A DNA stretch of 33,956 bases. It comes from Candidatus Muiribacterium halophilum. Lineage in GTDB: Bacteria; Muiribacteriota; Muiribacteriia; Muiribacteriales; Muiribacteriaceae. Position numbers and translations under genes: made by a program. Location: contig PKTG01000042.1 in NCBI GenBank assembly GCA_002869225.1, positions 1 through 33,956 of the forward strand. The letters are read 5' to 3'. Numbering within the stretch: position 1 is the first letter of the stretch; the number at the start of each line of letters is the position of its first letter. The notes below the pieces were generated by a model that worked only from the letters and a program-made list of their open reading frames with translations, was not told the DNA's origin and ran no database searches. This document shows positions 26,865-33,956 of the stretch, piece after piece.

Positions 26865-27277
26865 TTTGGAAAAAAGTAGATGATGGATTTTATCTTGTCT
26901 TTGAACCTGGAGACAAAGTTATCGAGAGTTTTACAAAGTTCTGTAAGGATCATCACCTGAGAACAGGTATATTTAGTGGTATAGGTGCTTTTTCAAAAAT
27001 TACACTTGGACATTATAATATTACTACAAAAAGATATATGGAAAAAGACGTAAGTGATAGTCTGGAAGTGTTAAGTGTTAACGGTAATGTAACTATTAAA
27101 GAAAAAGAGCCTTTTGTTCATATGCATGCAATAGTATCTGATGCTAATATGAACTTCTATGGTGGTCACGTAATAGAAGCAGAGGTATCTGTAACACTTG
27201 AATTACATGTAACAGATTTTAGAGAGACTCTTCATAGAGAGTTCGATGAAGAGCTTGGTCTTTTTACAATAAAGTAA
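26861..27277 (+). CDS. PPC/DUF296 domain protein
   Basis: 138 residues forming a single PPC (PCC) domain: LRTGIFSGIGAFSKITLGHY, then HMHAIVSDANMNFYGGH with H87, H89 and H103 as likely metal ligands. The domain occurs alone in bacteria and archaea, and in plants with AT-hooks; the bacterial function is not settled. Last gene of the long plus-strand run, followed directly by a terminator. Confidence 0.88.
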   Translation: MIWKKVDDGFYLVFEPGDKVIESFTKFCKDHHLRTGIFSGIGAFSKITLGHYNITTKRYMEKDVSDSLEVLSVNGNVTIKEKEPFVHMHAIVSDANMNFYGGHVIEAEVSVTLELHVTDFRETLHREFDEELGLFTIK

Positions 27278-27309
27278 AAAAAAGCCCTCTTTTGAGGGCT
27301 TTTTTTTTA
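27278..27309. terminator. Bidirectional rho-independent terminator
   Basis: AAAGCCCTC (27281-27289) pairs with GAGGGCTTT (27294-27302) around a TTTT loop, flanked by A-run and T-run on both sides. It ends the plus-strand run at the PPC gene and the minus-strand peroxiredoxin gene. Confidence 0.95.
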
Positions 27310-27321
27310 TTCTTCTTATCT

Positions 27322-27771
27322 TTAACTGCAGGCTTTGATTATCTCGTCTATTGGTGGTAATTGTGGTATATCATATACTTTGACAAACAATACTTTTCCT
27401 TCCTCGTCAACTATTACATTTGCTCTCTGGGTAAAACCTTCTGTTTCTCTGAACAGACCAAGTTTATTAGCATATCCACCGTGTGGCCAGAAATCTGATA
27501 ACATCTGAAGTTTTTCTATACCAATATGTTTTGCCCATGCGTTTTTACAAAAAGTGGAATCTATACTAAGACCAAAACAAACCGTGTTTAATTCATCAAA
27601 TTTGTCAAGATTGTTTTCTATAGAAAGCATCTGATCCTTACAGACTGGGGTCCATGCGAGTGGATGAAATGAAAGAAGAACCTTTTTCCCTTTTAATGAA
27701 TTGGAATCAACATCGTTTCCTTTATGGTCCTTTAATATCATCTGTGGTAATTTATCGCCTACTTTGATCAT
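27322..27771 (-). CDS. Peroxiredoxin (AhpC/TSA family)
   Basis: 149 residues from the ATG at 27769-27771: GGAGG lies 5 bases before it, and the ATG 12 bases upstream would put that site inside the gene. The peroxidatic motif is LAWTPVCKDQM with C44. A further Cys in STFCKNAW and one near the end (KACS) could resolve. Reduces peroxides using a thiol donor and fits an oxygen-sensitive lifestyle together with the nearby Bat genes. Shares the bidirectional terminator with the PPC gene. Confidence 0.93.
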   Translation of the reverse strand: MIKVGDKLPQMILKDHKGNDVDSNSLKGKKVLLSFHPLAWTPVCKDQMLSIENNLDKFDELNTVCFGLSIDSTFCKNAWAKHIGIEKLQMLSDFWPHGGYANKLGLFRETEGFTQRANVIVDEEGKVLFVKVYDIPQLPPIDEIIKACS

Positions 27772-27821
27772 CTTTTCCTCCATTTATGGTGATATTTTAA
27801 TGCAACTTTTGTACTCATTAC

Positions 27822-27851
27822 AGTATATCATATAAACCTTTGAAGAAACAA
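27822..27851 (-). promoter_or_regulatory. Possible sigma-70-like promoter of the peroxiredoxin gene
   Basis: On the minus strand TTGTTT (27846-27851) and TATACT (27822-27827) are 18 bases apart, about 50 bases before the start codon. The match is moderate. Confidence 0.4.
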
Positions 27852-27882
27852 TATATAAAGTGTTAAGCGTGAAGCGTGTTTT

Positions 27883-28087
27883 CTTCTCACCATTCACTAT
27901 TCACTTCTCACTGTCTTTTAGGGATTTTACCTAAATCAACTGGGAAAAATACGCATTTATAAAAATAGCACTGTATCGTTTTTGAAGTTAAGACGTTAGT
28001 TTTGTTTAAAAGTTTATTGTTTTTCACTTTACGCATCACACTTTACCCTTCACGTTTATTTATGTTCTTACTATTTACTATTCACTG
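27883..28087. repeat. Mosaic of dispersed intergenic repeats
   Basis: The 374-base gap 27772-28145 has no gene. It contains TTCAC chains (27883-27911 and 28021-28087), the TTTTAGGGATTTTACCTAA module (27916-27934, arms TTTAGG/CCTAAA around GATTTTA) followed by a stretch similar to 10457-10490, and ATAGCAC...GTTTTTGAA (27965-27986) shared with 15638-15666. These are the same modules as in the gaps at 10.3 kb and 15.6 kb, in a different order. Confidence 0.65.
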
Positions 28088-28094
28088 CTTTTAA

Positions 28095-28111
28095 ATGGCA
28101 TAGAATTTGTA
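28095..28111 (+). promoter_or_regulatory. Putative -24/-12 (sigma-54-like) promoter of batCDE
   Basis: TGGCATAG, AAT and TTGTA: the GG (28097-28098) and the -12 G (28109) are 12 bases apart, as before moxR. Matches are TGGCA in the -24 box and TTTGTA in the -12 box. The batC ATG follows 35 bases later. Weaker than the moxR site, but the shared layout supports it. Confidence 0.4.
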
Positions 28112-28145
28112 TATGTTTTAATGAAATGGAAGATTGGAGGAAGTT

Positions 28146-28943
28146 ATGAAAAAGATATTGTTTTTTTTAATTATCAATGTTATTTCTTTTAATATATTTT
28201 CAATAGATCTAAATCCATATAAACAACATTATAGAGATTATCAGGAATCCATAAAACAGATACAGAAAAAAGATACCGATAAAGCTACCGAATATATGAT
28301 TGATGCATTAGAGAAGGCTGAAGCAAAAAAACTGGATGACGTTGATGCTTTAAGTTTTAACGTTGGAAATCTAATGAAACAAAAGGGTGATAAAGAAAAA
28401 GCAGAAGATTATTATAACAATGCTTTAAACGGTTTTTCAGATAACAAGGATAAAGCAGATACTCTTTTTAATCTGGGAAACATGTATTTCAAAGATAACA
28501 AACTAAAAGAAGCAATAGAATCTTATGTTCATTCATATAAACTTAATCCTACTGAGGATCTTAAGTATAATCTTAATCTTGCAATAAAAAAATTAAAACA
28601 ACAAAAACAGGATCAGAAACAAAACGAGGATAATGATAAAAAGAATAAGAAAGATCAGGATAAAGATAAACAGAATAAAAATGATAAGAATAATGAAAAG
28701 GATAAGGATAAGGAAAAGCAGGATAAAGGACAAAAACAGGATAAAAAACAACAGGACAAAGATAAAGATGATAAAAAGGATAATCAACAGCAAAAAGATA
28801 ACGAATCACAACAGCAAAAAAAAGAAGAAAAATACAATCAACAACAGGTGATAAAAAACGCAGATCAACAGGAAAAAGAAGCTCTAAAACAGTTTATAAA
28901 AAAAGAGCTTGGTGAGGTGAGATCAAATGGTAAAGATTGGTAG
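28146..28943 (+). CDS. batC: BatC, TPR protein with charged C-terminal region
   Basis: 265 residues from ATG 28146; GGAGG at 28136-28140 favours it over the TTG 12 bases upstream. Signal peptide to about residue 19, TPR-like repeats (ALSFNVGNLMKQKGDKEKAEDYY and ADTLFNLGNMYFKDNKLKEAIESY regions, about 68-140), then a long K/D/Q/N-rich low-complexity stretch (about 150-230). This is the typical BatC layout, thought to form periplasmic protein contacts in the Bat complex. It overlaps batD by 17 bases. Confidence 0.82.
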   Translation: MKKILFFLIINVISFNIFSIDLNPYKQHYRDYQESIKQIQKKDTDKATEYMIDALEKAEAKKLDDVDALSFNVGNLMKQKGDKEKAEDYYNNALNGFSDNKDKADTLFNLGNMYFKDNKLKEAIESYVHSYKLNPTEDLKYNLNLAIKKLKQQKQDQKQNEDNDKKNKKDQDKDKQNKNDKNNEKDKDKEKQDKGQKQDKKQQDKDKDDKKDNQQQKDNESQQQKKEEKYNQQQVIKNADQQEKEALKQFIKKELGEVRSNGKDW

Positions 28944-30696
28944 AAAAAGTCTTTTTTTAATAGCAGTATTATTATTATATGTATCGGCAATCGCTGGGGT
29001 TAGTGCCCAGCTTTTCCTTGATCAAAGGGAAGTCGTCAAGGGAAGGGCTTTTAAGTTCACTATAGAAGTCAAAGGTGATATATCTAATGTGTCTACGCCG
29101 GATATAACTGTTCCCGATAGTGTAAGAATAATCTATCAATCAAAAAACCAAAGTATAAATATTGTAAACTGGGAAAAGTCTGTTTCTCATTCCTATATTT
29201 ATAGTGCTATTGCGTTAAAAGAAGGTGACTTTTCTATAGGACCGGTAAGTCTAAAAGTCGATGGTAAGGATGTTAAAATAAAAGCTGAAGATATTAAAGT
29301 AGTGAAAACACCATCAGGTAATGATATAAAAGGTGGTTCTTCAAATGACGATAGAAACGTGCTTTCCTGGATTAAAATCGACAAAGATAGATGCTATGTC
29401 GGCGAACAGATACCTGTAAAAGTCATATTTGCATACAGAGATACAAGGGTAAGAAATCTTGGCTTTGAACCACCAAAGGATCTAAAGGATTTTATTACCT
29501 ATGATAGAGATGAGAAACAATACACAGCAGAGGTAAAAGGAAAAAGATATAACATACTACAACTTACCTATCCTTTGATACCTTTAAGGACCGGGAAGTT
29601 TGTTTTTGATGATGCACAAATAACATATGATGTGATAAAGACGTCTTCCAATTCAGGACCAAGATCGATGTTTGATGATTCTTTCTTCGATGATTTTTTT
29701 AATCCTTTTGATGTTGAAAAGAGAATACTTATACCGGATGCGGCTACTGTTGAAGTAGTCTCGGTACCAGATGCCCCCCCTGATTTTTCAGGTGGAGTCG
29801 GTAATTTTGTAATATCAGTGAAAAAAGATAACTCCCAGAAGATACAGGGAGAGCCATTTGAACTTGAATTGGTGATAAACGGGGTAGGTAATATAGATAA
29901 TATAAGCAAACCTATCTTTAATATAAGTGATGATTACAGTATTTCCTTTACAGGTGAGAAAAAAGATACAAAGATAGTAAATGGAAAGATAACAGGAAGT
30001 AAAAAATTCTCATATGTTGTAATACCTGAAGAATCCGGAAATATAAAAATAGATCCAGCAAAATTCGTATATTTTGATCCTGACAAAGATGAGTTTATAA
30101 CTATAAAGAGTGACGAGCTCAACATTAAAGTAAAAGCTAATAAAGATTTTGTTAAAAAACAAAACACTCTAAGGGATTTTTCAGATGTTAAGACGGATAT
30201 GTCCGAGCAGGCAGTATCTACAGGTGCTGATATAGAGTTTATTTTTACAAAGAAAGGTATTTTCTATGATGGCATAAGAAAGATCCTCCTTTATCTTAAC
30301 GCTTTTATGATACTGTTGTTTATTGTTTACTTTTTGAGTCAAAATATTATTTCCTATTTCAAGAGTTCCCATGAAGTAAGACTTTCAAAGACAATAAAAA
30401 GATTAGAGATGGGATTTGAAAATGGCAGTTTTTATAAAGATTTTTCGAACATATACTTGTCTTATCTATCGGATCTACTCAATCTGAAGGAAAATAAAAA
30501 TATAGCTTCCAGAATAATGGAAGAGCTCCATATAAGGATAAAAGATAAAAAACTACTTGATGAACTTAAGGAGTTTAAGGATAAGATGGAATTAAAAGCC
30601 TATAGTGGAATGGCTTTCAATGCTAAAGAAGAAGATCTTAAGATAGCTGTTGATCTTTTAAGAAAGATAAGTTCTAAAGTCAGGAGGTCAAAATGA
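28927..30696 (+). CDS. batD: BatD, oxygen-tolerance membrane protein
   Basis: 589 residues. Signal peptide to about residue 27 (GVSAQ), then repeated beta-sandwich units with the family phrases LKEGDFSIGPV (about 97-107) and VVIPEESGNIKIDPAKF, a membrane segment at about 456-478 and a cytoplasmic helical tail that contains MAFNAKEEDL. It resembles the shorter BatD-like protein at 12597, so the two half-operons each carry one. It couples to batE by ATGA overlap. Confidence 0.88.
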   Translation: MVKIGRKSLFLIAVLLLYVSAIAGVSAQLFLDQREVVKGRAFKFTIEVKGDISNVSTPDITVPDSVRIIYQSKNQSINIVNWEKSVSHSYIYSAIALKEGDFSIGPVSLKVDGKDVKIKAEDIKVVKTPSGNDIKGGSSNDDRNVLSWIKIDKDRCYVGEQIPVKVIFAYRDTRVRNLGFEPPKDLKDFITYDRDEKQYTAEVKGKRYNILQLTYPLIPLRTGKFVFDDAQITYDVIKTSSNSGPRSMFDDSFFDDFFNPFDVEKRILIPDAATVEVVSVPDAPPDFSGGVGNFVISVKKDNSQKIQGEPFELELVINGVGNIDNISKPIFNISDDYSISFTGEKKDTKIVNGKITGSKKFSYVVIPEESGNIKIDPAKFVYFDPDKDEFITIKSDELNIKVKANKDFVKKQNTLRDFSDVKTDMSEQAVSTGADIEFIFTKKGIFYDGIRKILLYLNAFMILLFIVYFLSQNIISYFKSSHEVRLSKTIKRLEMGFENGSFYKDFSNIYLSYLSDLLNLKENKNIASRIMEELHIRIKDKKLLDELKEFKDKMELKAYSGMAFNAKEEDLKIAVDLLRKISSKVRRSK

Positions 30697-31247
30697 CTAA
30701 AAAAAGCTTTGTAATAATGACTTTATTAATATTTCTTATCCTGACCTTTTCAAATGAGTTTGATTCTGGTGTGAAGTATTATAAAGATGGTGATTTTAAA
30801 AATGCGTTGAGTTCTTTTCAGAATATCAAACAAAAAGATAGTAGGGTGTATTTTAATATAGGTAACTGCTTCTTTAGATTAAAAAAACTTCCGGAAGCTG
30901 CAGCTTATTATCTGAAAAGTATAAGGCTGGATCCTGGACTTAAGGATGCGTTGCAGAATCTTCGTCTGATTGCCGGAGAGGATATTGTCTTTCATTCAAC
31001 TATCTTTATACCATTTCCGAGAAGTGCAGTTTATACTGTTAATCTATTATTTCTTTTTATTTTGCTTCTATTTACCTTTGTAAAGTTAATCAAAAAGAAA
31101 AAAGGAATATCACATGTTCAGATTACGATAGCTGTTTTGACAATAATTTTATCGTTTTATTCATTGTTTGCTTATGTGAACTCTCTTAAGGAGTTTGCTG
31201 TAATAAATCAACATTCAGAGGTCCTTAGTTCCCCTTCAAGTGATTGA
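30693..31247 (+). CDS. batE: BatE, TPR membrane protein; C-terminal SH3 part cut off by TGA
   Basis: 184 residues to TGA 31245-31247. Signal peptide or first membrane segment at the start, a TPR region with YFNIGNCFFRLKKLPEAAAYYLKSIRLDPG, then two membrane segments (about 114-130 and 143-162). The same frame continues after the TGA as VQIAEVFAGNVMYVEIRGKNY and ISGWMKNSELIFIE to TAA 31383-31385, which is an SH3-like domain as found at the end of BatE proteins. A full gene would have 230 residues. GGA or TCA to TGA is a one-base change. The truncated protein may still be inserted in the membrane. Confidence 0.82.
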   Translation: MTKKSFVIMTLLIFLILTFSNEFDSGVKYYKDGDFKNALSSFQNIKQKDSRVYFNIGNCFFRLKKLPEAAAYYLKSIRLDPGLKDALQNLRLIAGEDIVFHSTIFIPFPRSAVYTVNLLFLFILLLFTFVKLIKKKKGISHVQITIAVLTIILSFYSLFAYVNSLKEFAVINQHSEVLSSPSSD

Positions 31248-31390
31248 GTTCAAATAGCAGAGGTGTTTGCAGGAAATGTTATGTATGTTGAAATAAGAGG
31301 TAAAAACTATAGTAAGATAAAGAATCATCAAGGAATATCCGGTTGGATGAAAAATTCAGAGCTGATATTTATAGAAGATCTATAAAAGTC

Positions 31391-31437
31391 GGGTCTGGCT
31401 GATCCTGAGCTTAAACTTACAAAGCTCAGCCTGACCC
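31391..31437. repeat. Large imperfect hairpin after batE
   Basis: GGGTCTGGCTGA...GCTT pairs with AAGCTCAGCCTGACCC with one mismatch and a six-base bulge (TCCTGA) in the left arm. It follows the batE remnant by 5 bases, but on the plus strand no T-run follows, so it is not a typical intrinsic terminator; a short T-run follows on the minus strand. Confidence 0.55.
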
Positions 31438-31485
31438 AAAACAACATTAAAATGTCCTGTTAGAGGTAAGTTGTTAAATTCACCA

Positions 31486-31599
31486 GAACAAAGTTCGTGT
31501 GCTTTCTTTCAGAAAGAGTTAAAACCCTTTTGTGAAACAAAAGCATTTCATCGAAGATGAACACATAACCGAAAGGTTATCATCGGCACCTAAAGGTGC
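31486..31599. repeat. Chain of six short hairpins (array B)
   Basis: Arms: GAAC/GTTC (31486-31496), CTTTCT/AGAAAG (31502-31516), CTTTTG/CAAAAG (31527-31543), TTCATC/GATGAA (31547-31561), ATAACC/GGTTAT (31565-31580), GCACC/GGTGC (31586-31599). Loops are 3-5 bases. The first five correspond in order to array A read on the minus strand; linkers of 5, 10, 3 and 3 bases are the same. It lies in the gap 31386-31783, which has no gene; the remainder up to the glutamine synthetase is AT-rich. Confidence 0.8.
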
Positions 31600-31783
31600 T
31601 AATCGGTAAGTCGAGTTGTCGGAATATAGATGTTTCATTTGGTCATTGGGATAAAAATAAAAAAAATTGTTTTTTAAGCTTAAAATAATTTAAAATTATA
31701 AAATCATAATAAATACATTCGGAGTATAAAAAGAAGCAGTTCGTTGTTTCTGGTTGAGACAAATCAAAATAGAGGGGAAAACT

Positions 31784-33952
31784 ATGTTAAAAAATTCATT
31801 TAACAATAAAAAAAAGGAAAGAATATCAGATTATTTTGCTTGTAACACCTTTTCAGAAGAAGTTATGAGAGAAAAACTTTCAAAGTCTACACATAATTCA
31901 CTTCTTTCCTGTATCGAAGGTGATAAGACCCTTACGCTTGAGATCGCTAATGAAGTCGCTCATGCTATGAAAGAATGGGCAATTGAAAAAGGCGCAACGC
32001 ATTATGCACATTGGTTTCAACCACTTACCGGTGCTACAGCTGAAAAACACGATTATTTTCTTGAAAGAGCAGGAAAAGCACATATAGAAAGATTCTCGGG
32101 AAAACAATTGGTCAGGCAGGAACATGATGCATCCAGTTTTCCAAGTGGAGGATTGAGGGTTACTTTTGAAGCAAGAGGTTATACCTCGTGGGATCTTACA
32201 AGCCCAGCTTTTATTATAGAGGATGGTTCAGGTTGCACGCTTTGTATTCCTTCTGTTTTTGTTTCTTATAATGGGGAATCACTTGATCAGAAAGCACCAC
32301 TTATGCGTTCTGTAGATGCTCTTGAAAGCTCTGTTAAGAAGATGCTGATAGACATATTTGATGAACCTGAGCAGAAAGTTTTCTCATTTGTTGGTGCAGA
32401 GCAGGAATATTTTTTAATTGATAAGCAGTATGCTCTTAAAAGACCTGATGTACTGCTTTCCGGAAGAACTGTATTTGGTGCAAAGCCTCCAAAAGGGCAG
32501 GAGATGGATGATCAGTATTTTGGAACTATAAAAGAAAGAGTATTGGTTTATATGAGGGATGTAGAACAGGAACTCTATAAACTTGGTATACCATGTAAAA
32601 CAAGACATAACGAGGTGGCTCCTCATCAGTATGAGTTTGCACCTATATTCGAGGAAGCAAATATTGCGCAGGATCATAATCAGCTTATGATGGAAATAAT
32701 GAAGAAAAAAGCTAATGAGAATGGTTTTTATCTTCTTCTTCACGAAAAACCTTTCGATCGTATAAATGGTTCTGGAAAACATATAAATTGGTCGATGAAC
32801 ACTGAAAAATATAATCTTCTTGAACCTGGTGATGAACCTGAGAACAATGTGAGATTTTTAACATTTTTATTATCTGTGATAAGAGGAGTACATAAATATT
32901 CAGGAATACTTAGAGCTTCAGTAGCTACTGCATCTAATGATCATAGACTAGGTGGAAATGAAGCACCGCCTGCAATAATCTCGGTTTATCTCGGCTCTTT
33001 TCTTACTGCACTGCTTAAAGACATCAAAGATTCAAACTTAGAAAAGACAAAGAATAAAAAGAACTCTAAGACACGTTTTAAAGATATTGGAAGGTTGAAC
33101 CTTTCAGAGACATTATCTAATATAGCTGATAATACGGATAGAAATCGTACTTCGCCATTTGCTTTTACCGGTAACAAATTTGAATTTAGAGCGGTTGGTT
33201 CAAGTCAGAGTCTGGCAATACCCGTTACGGTAATAAACACTATTGTCGCAGAATCTTTAGACCATATCTATGCAAAGATGAAAAAAGCCATAAAGAATGC
33301 TGGTAATAAGGATATGTCTGTTCTTATGGGTGTTATAAAAGAGGTAATAGAAGAGGTAAGTCCTGTTATATTTGAAGGAGATAATTATTCAAAAGAAGGG
33401 AAGACAGAAGCTAAGAAAAGAGGTTTACTTAATCTTGAAAGCACACCGGAAGCTCTTAGTTTTTATAATGATAAAAACACTGAAAAACTTTTCGAGAAAT
33501 ACAATGTAGTATCAAAAGATGGTCTACATGCAAGAGGAGAGGTTGAGTTTGAAAACTATTGTAAATCTATTAATATTGAAGCTAAGTGTCAGCTTGATAT
33601 AGCAAGGACTATGATATTCCCTGCTGCTCTGGAATATCAGAAGCTTCTATTAAACAATCATTTTGAATTAAAGAGACAGTTTAACGATAAAAAAATATAT
33701 AATGAGATAGAGAAAGAGACTAAGGTCTTATCAATAACCATTAATGAGTTTATGAAAGACATTGATAGACTTGAAAAAGAACTTGAAAAGACGAATAAAG
33801 AAAAAGATAATATTAAGAAGGCTAATCTTTTTAGAAAAAAGATACTTCCACTTATGCAAAAACTAAGGGATAATGGAGATTTTATTGAGACCAAGGTTCC
33901 TAATAAATACTGGGAACTACCAAAGTATCACGAAATGCTTTTTATTGAATAA
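31784..33952 (+). CDS. glnN: Glutamine synthetase type III
   Basis: 722 residues from ATG 31784 (GAGGGG 6 bases before; a TTG 30 bases upstream is less likely). Length and motifs are those of GSIII: VGAEQEYFLID, KTRHNEVAPHQYEFAPIFEEANIAQDHNQ (in adjoining parts), LHEKPFDRINGSGKHINWS, ASNDHRLGGNEAPPAI and FAFTGNKFEFRAVGSSQS. It makes glutamine from glutamate, ammonia and ATP, as a dodecamer. GSIII is common in Bacteroidetes, some cyanobacteria, spirochaetes and various anaerobes. The C-terminal third has a lysine/glutamate-rich coiled-coil region. Complete, ending 4 bases before the window edge. Confidence 0.95.
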   Translation: MLKNSFNNKKKERISDYFACNTFSEEVMREKLSKSTHNSLLSCIEGDKTLTLEIANEVAHAMKEWAIEKGATHYAHWFQPLTGATAEKHDYFLERAGKAHIERFSGKQLVRQEHDASSFPSGGLRVTFEARGYTSWDLTSPAFIIEDGSGCTLCIPSVFVSYNGESLDQKAPLMRSVDALESSVKKMLIDIFDEPEQKVFSFVGAEQEYFLIDKQYALKRPDVLLSGRTVFGAKPPKGQEMDDQYFGTIKERVLVYMRDVEQELYKLGIPCKTRHNEVAPHQYEFAPIFEEANIAQDHNQLMMEIMKKKANENGFYLLLHEKPFDRINGSGKHINWSMNTEKYNLLEPGDEPENNVRFLTFLLSVIRGVHKYSGILRASVATASNDHRLGGNEAPPAIISVYLGSFLTALLKDIKDSNLEKTKNKKNSKTRFKDIGRLNLSETLSNIADNTDRNRTSPFAFTGNKFEFRAVGSSQSLAIPVTVINTIVAESLDHIYAKMKKAIKNAGNKDMSVLMGVIKEVIEEVSPVIFEGDNYSKEGKTEAKKRGLLNLESTPEALSFYNDKNTEKLFEKYNVVSKDGLHARGEVEFENYCKSINIEAKCQLDIARTMIFPAALEYQKLLLNNHFELKRQFNDKKIYNEIEKETKVLSITINEFMKDIDRLEKELEKTNKEKDNIKKANLFRKKILPLMQKLRDNGDFIETKVPNKYWELPKYHEMLFIE

Positions 33953-33956
33953 ATAA

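Noticed and set aside
28573-28851. Several overlapping reading frames on both strands inside batC
   Set aside because: They arise from the K/D/Q/N low-complexity stretch of batC, which avoids stops in other frames.
9392-31247. Reassigned stop codon (alternative genetic code)
   Set aside because: TAA, TAG and TGA all occur inside genes and all three also end normal genes in this window, so no single reassignment fits.
31391-31437. Intrinsic terminator after batE
   Set aside because: The stem is strong, but the plus strand continues AAAACAACATT with no T-run; kept as a hairpin only.
31754-31783. Upstream TTG start for glutamine synthetase
   Set aside because: The GAGGGG ribosome site at 31772-31777 lies between that TTG and ATG 31784, so the ATG is the better start.

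Overview
The window is an AT-rich (about one third G+C by eye) bacterial chromosome segment of about 34 kb. It is densely coded, many genes overlap by ATGA or 1-23 bp, and TTG starts occur alongside ATG. A complete ADP-heptose route and a Bat/MoxR system point to a Gram-negative envelope. Genes for a type III glutamine synthetase, a GH57/DUF3536 amylase-like enzyme and an endonuclease IV of archaeal/anaerobe flavour fit a poorly cultured anaerobic lineage. I cannot name the phylum from the sequence alone. I saw no tRNA, rRNA, CRISPR, insertion sequence or phage gene.

Layout. 1-1551 (minus): a HEAT-repeat protein cut by the window edge, with an acidic tail built from a 147-bp tandem repeat. 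1702-8395 (plus): a large STAND-type ATPase/TPR regulator ending in an OmpR-like winged helix, a secreted protein, endonuclease IV and a GH57 enzyme. 8372-10218 (minus): an unrecognised protein and a glycosyltransferase interrupted by a stop. 10732-15455 (plus): the first half of a Bat aerotolerance locus (moxR, DUF58, a BatD-like protein, batA, batB). 15884-27277 (plus): an AbiJ-NTD4 protein, gpmA, tyrA, an Mpv17-like membrane protein, a catalytically dead C11-type protease, DUF3147, aroA, cmk, plsC, the heptose block (gmhB, hldE kinase, gmhA, hldE adenylyltransferase), a class V aminotransferase and a PPC/DUF296 protein. A bidirectional terminator follows, then a minus-strand peroxiredoxin. 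28146-31385 (plus): the second half of the Bat locus (batC, batD, batE). 31784-33952 (plus): type III glutamine synthetase.

Two patterns stand out. (1) Five otherwise intact reading frames contain six internal stop codons (TAA x3, TAG x2, TGA x1) with no frameshift: the glycosyltransferase, DUF58, batB (twice), tyrA and batE. Four of the six lie in the Bat system. All three stop codons also end normal genes here, so a simple code change does not explain this. Real gene decay or substitution-type sequence error are the main candidates. (2) The four large gaps (10219-10731, 15456-15883, 27772-28145, 31386-31783) are mosaics of shared repeat modules. The gaps at 10.5 kb and 31.5 kb carry chains of short hairpins which, read in opposite orientation, align hairpin by hairpin with identical linker lengths and compensatory stem changes. 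This looks like an undescribed structured repeat element.

The two Bat half-loci, 12.7 kb apart, are each preceded by a matching -24/-12 (sigma-54-like) sequence, so they may be co-regulated although separated.
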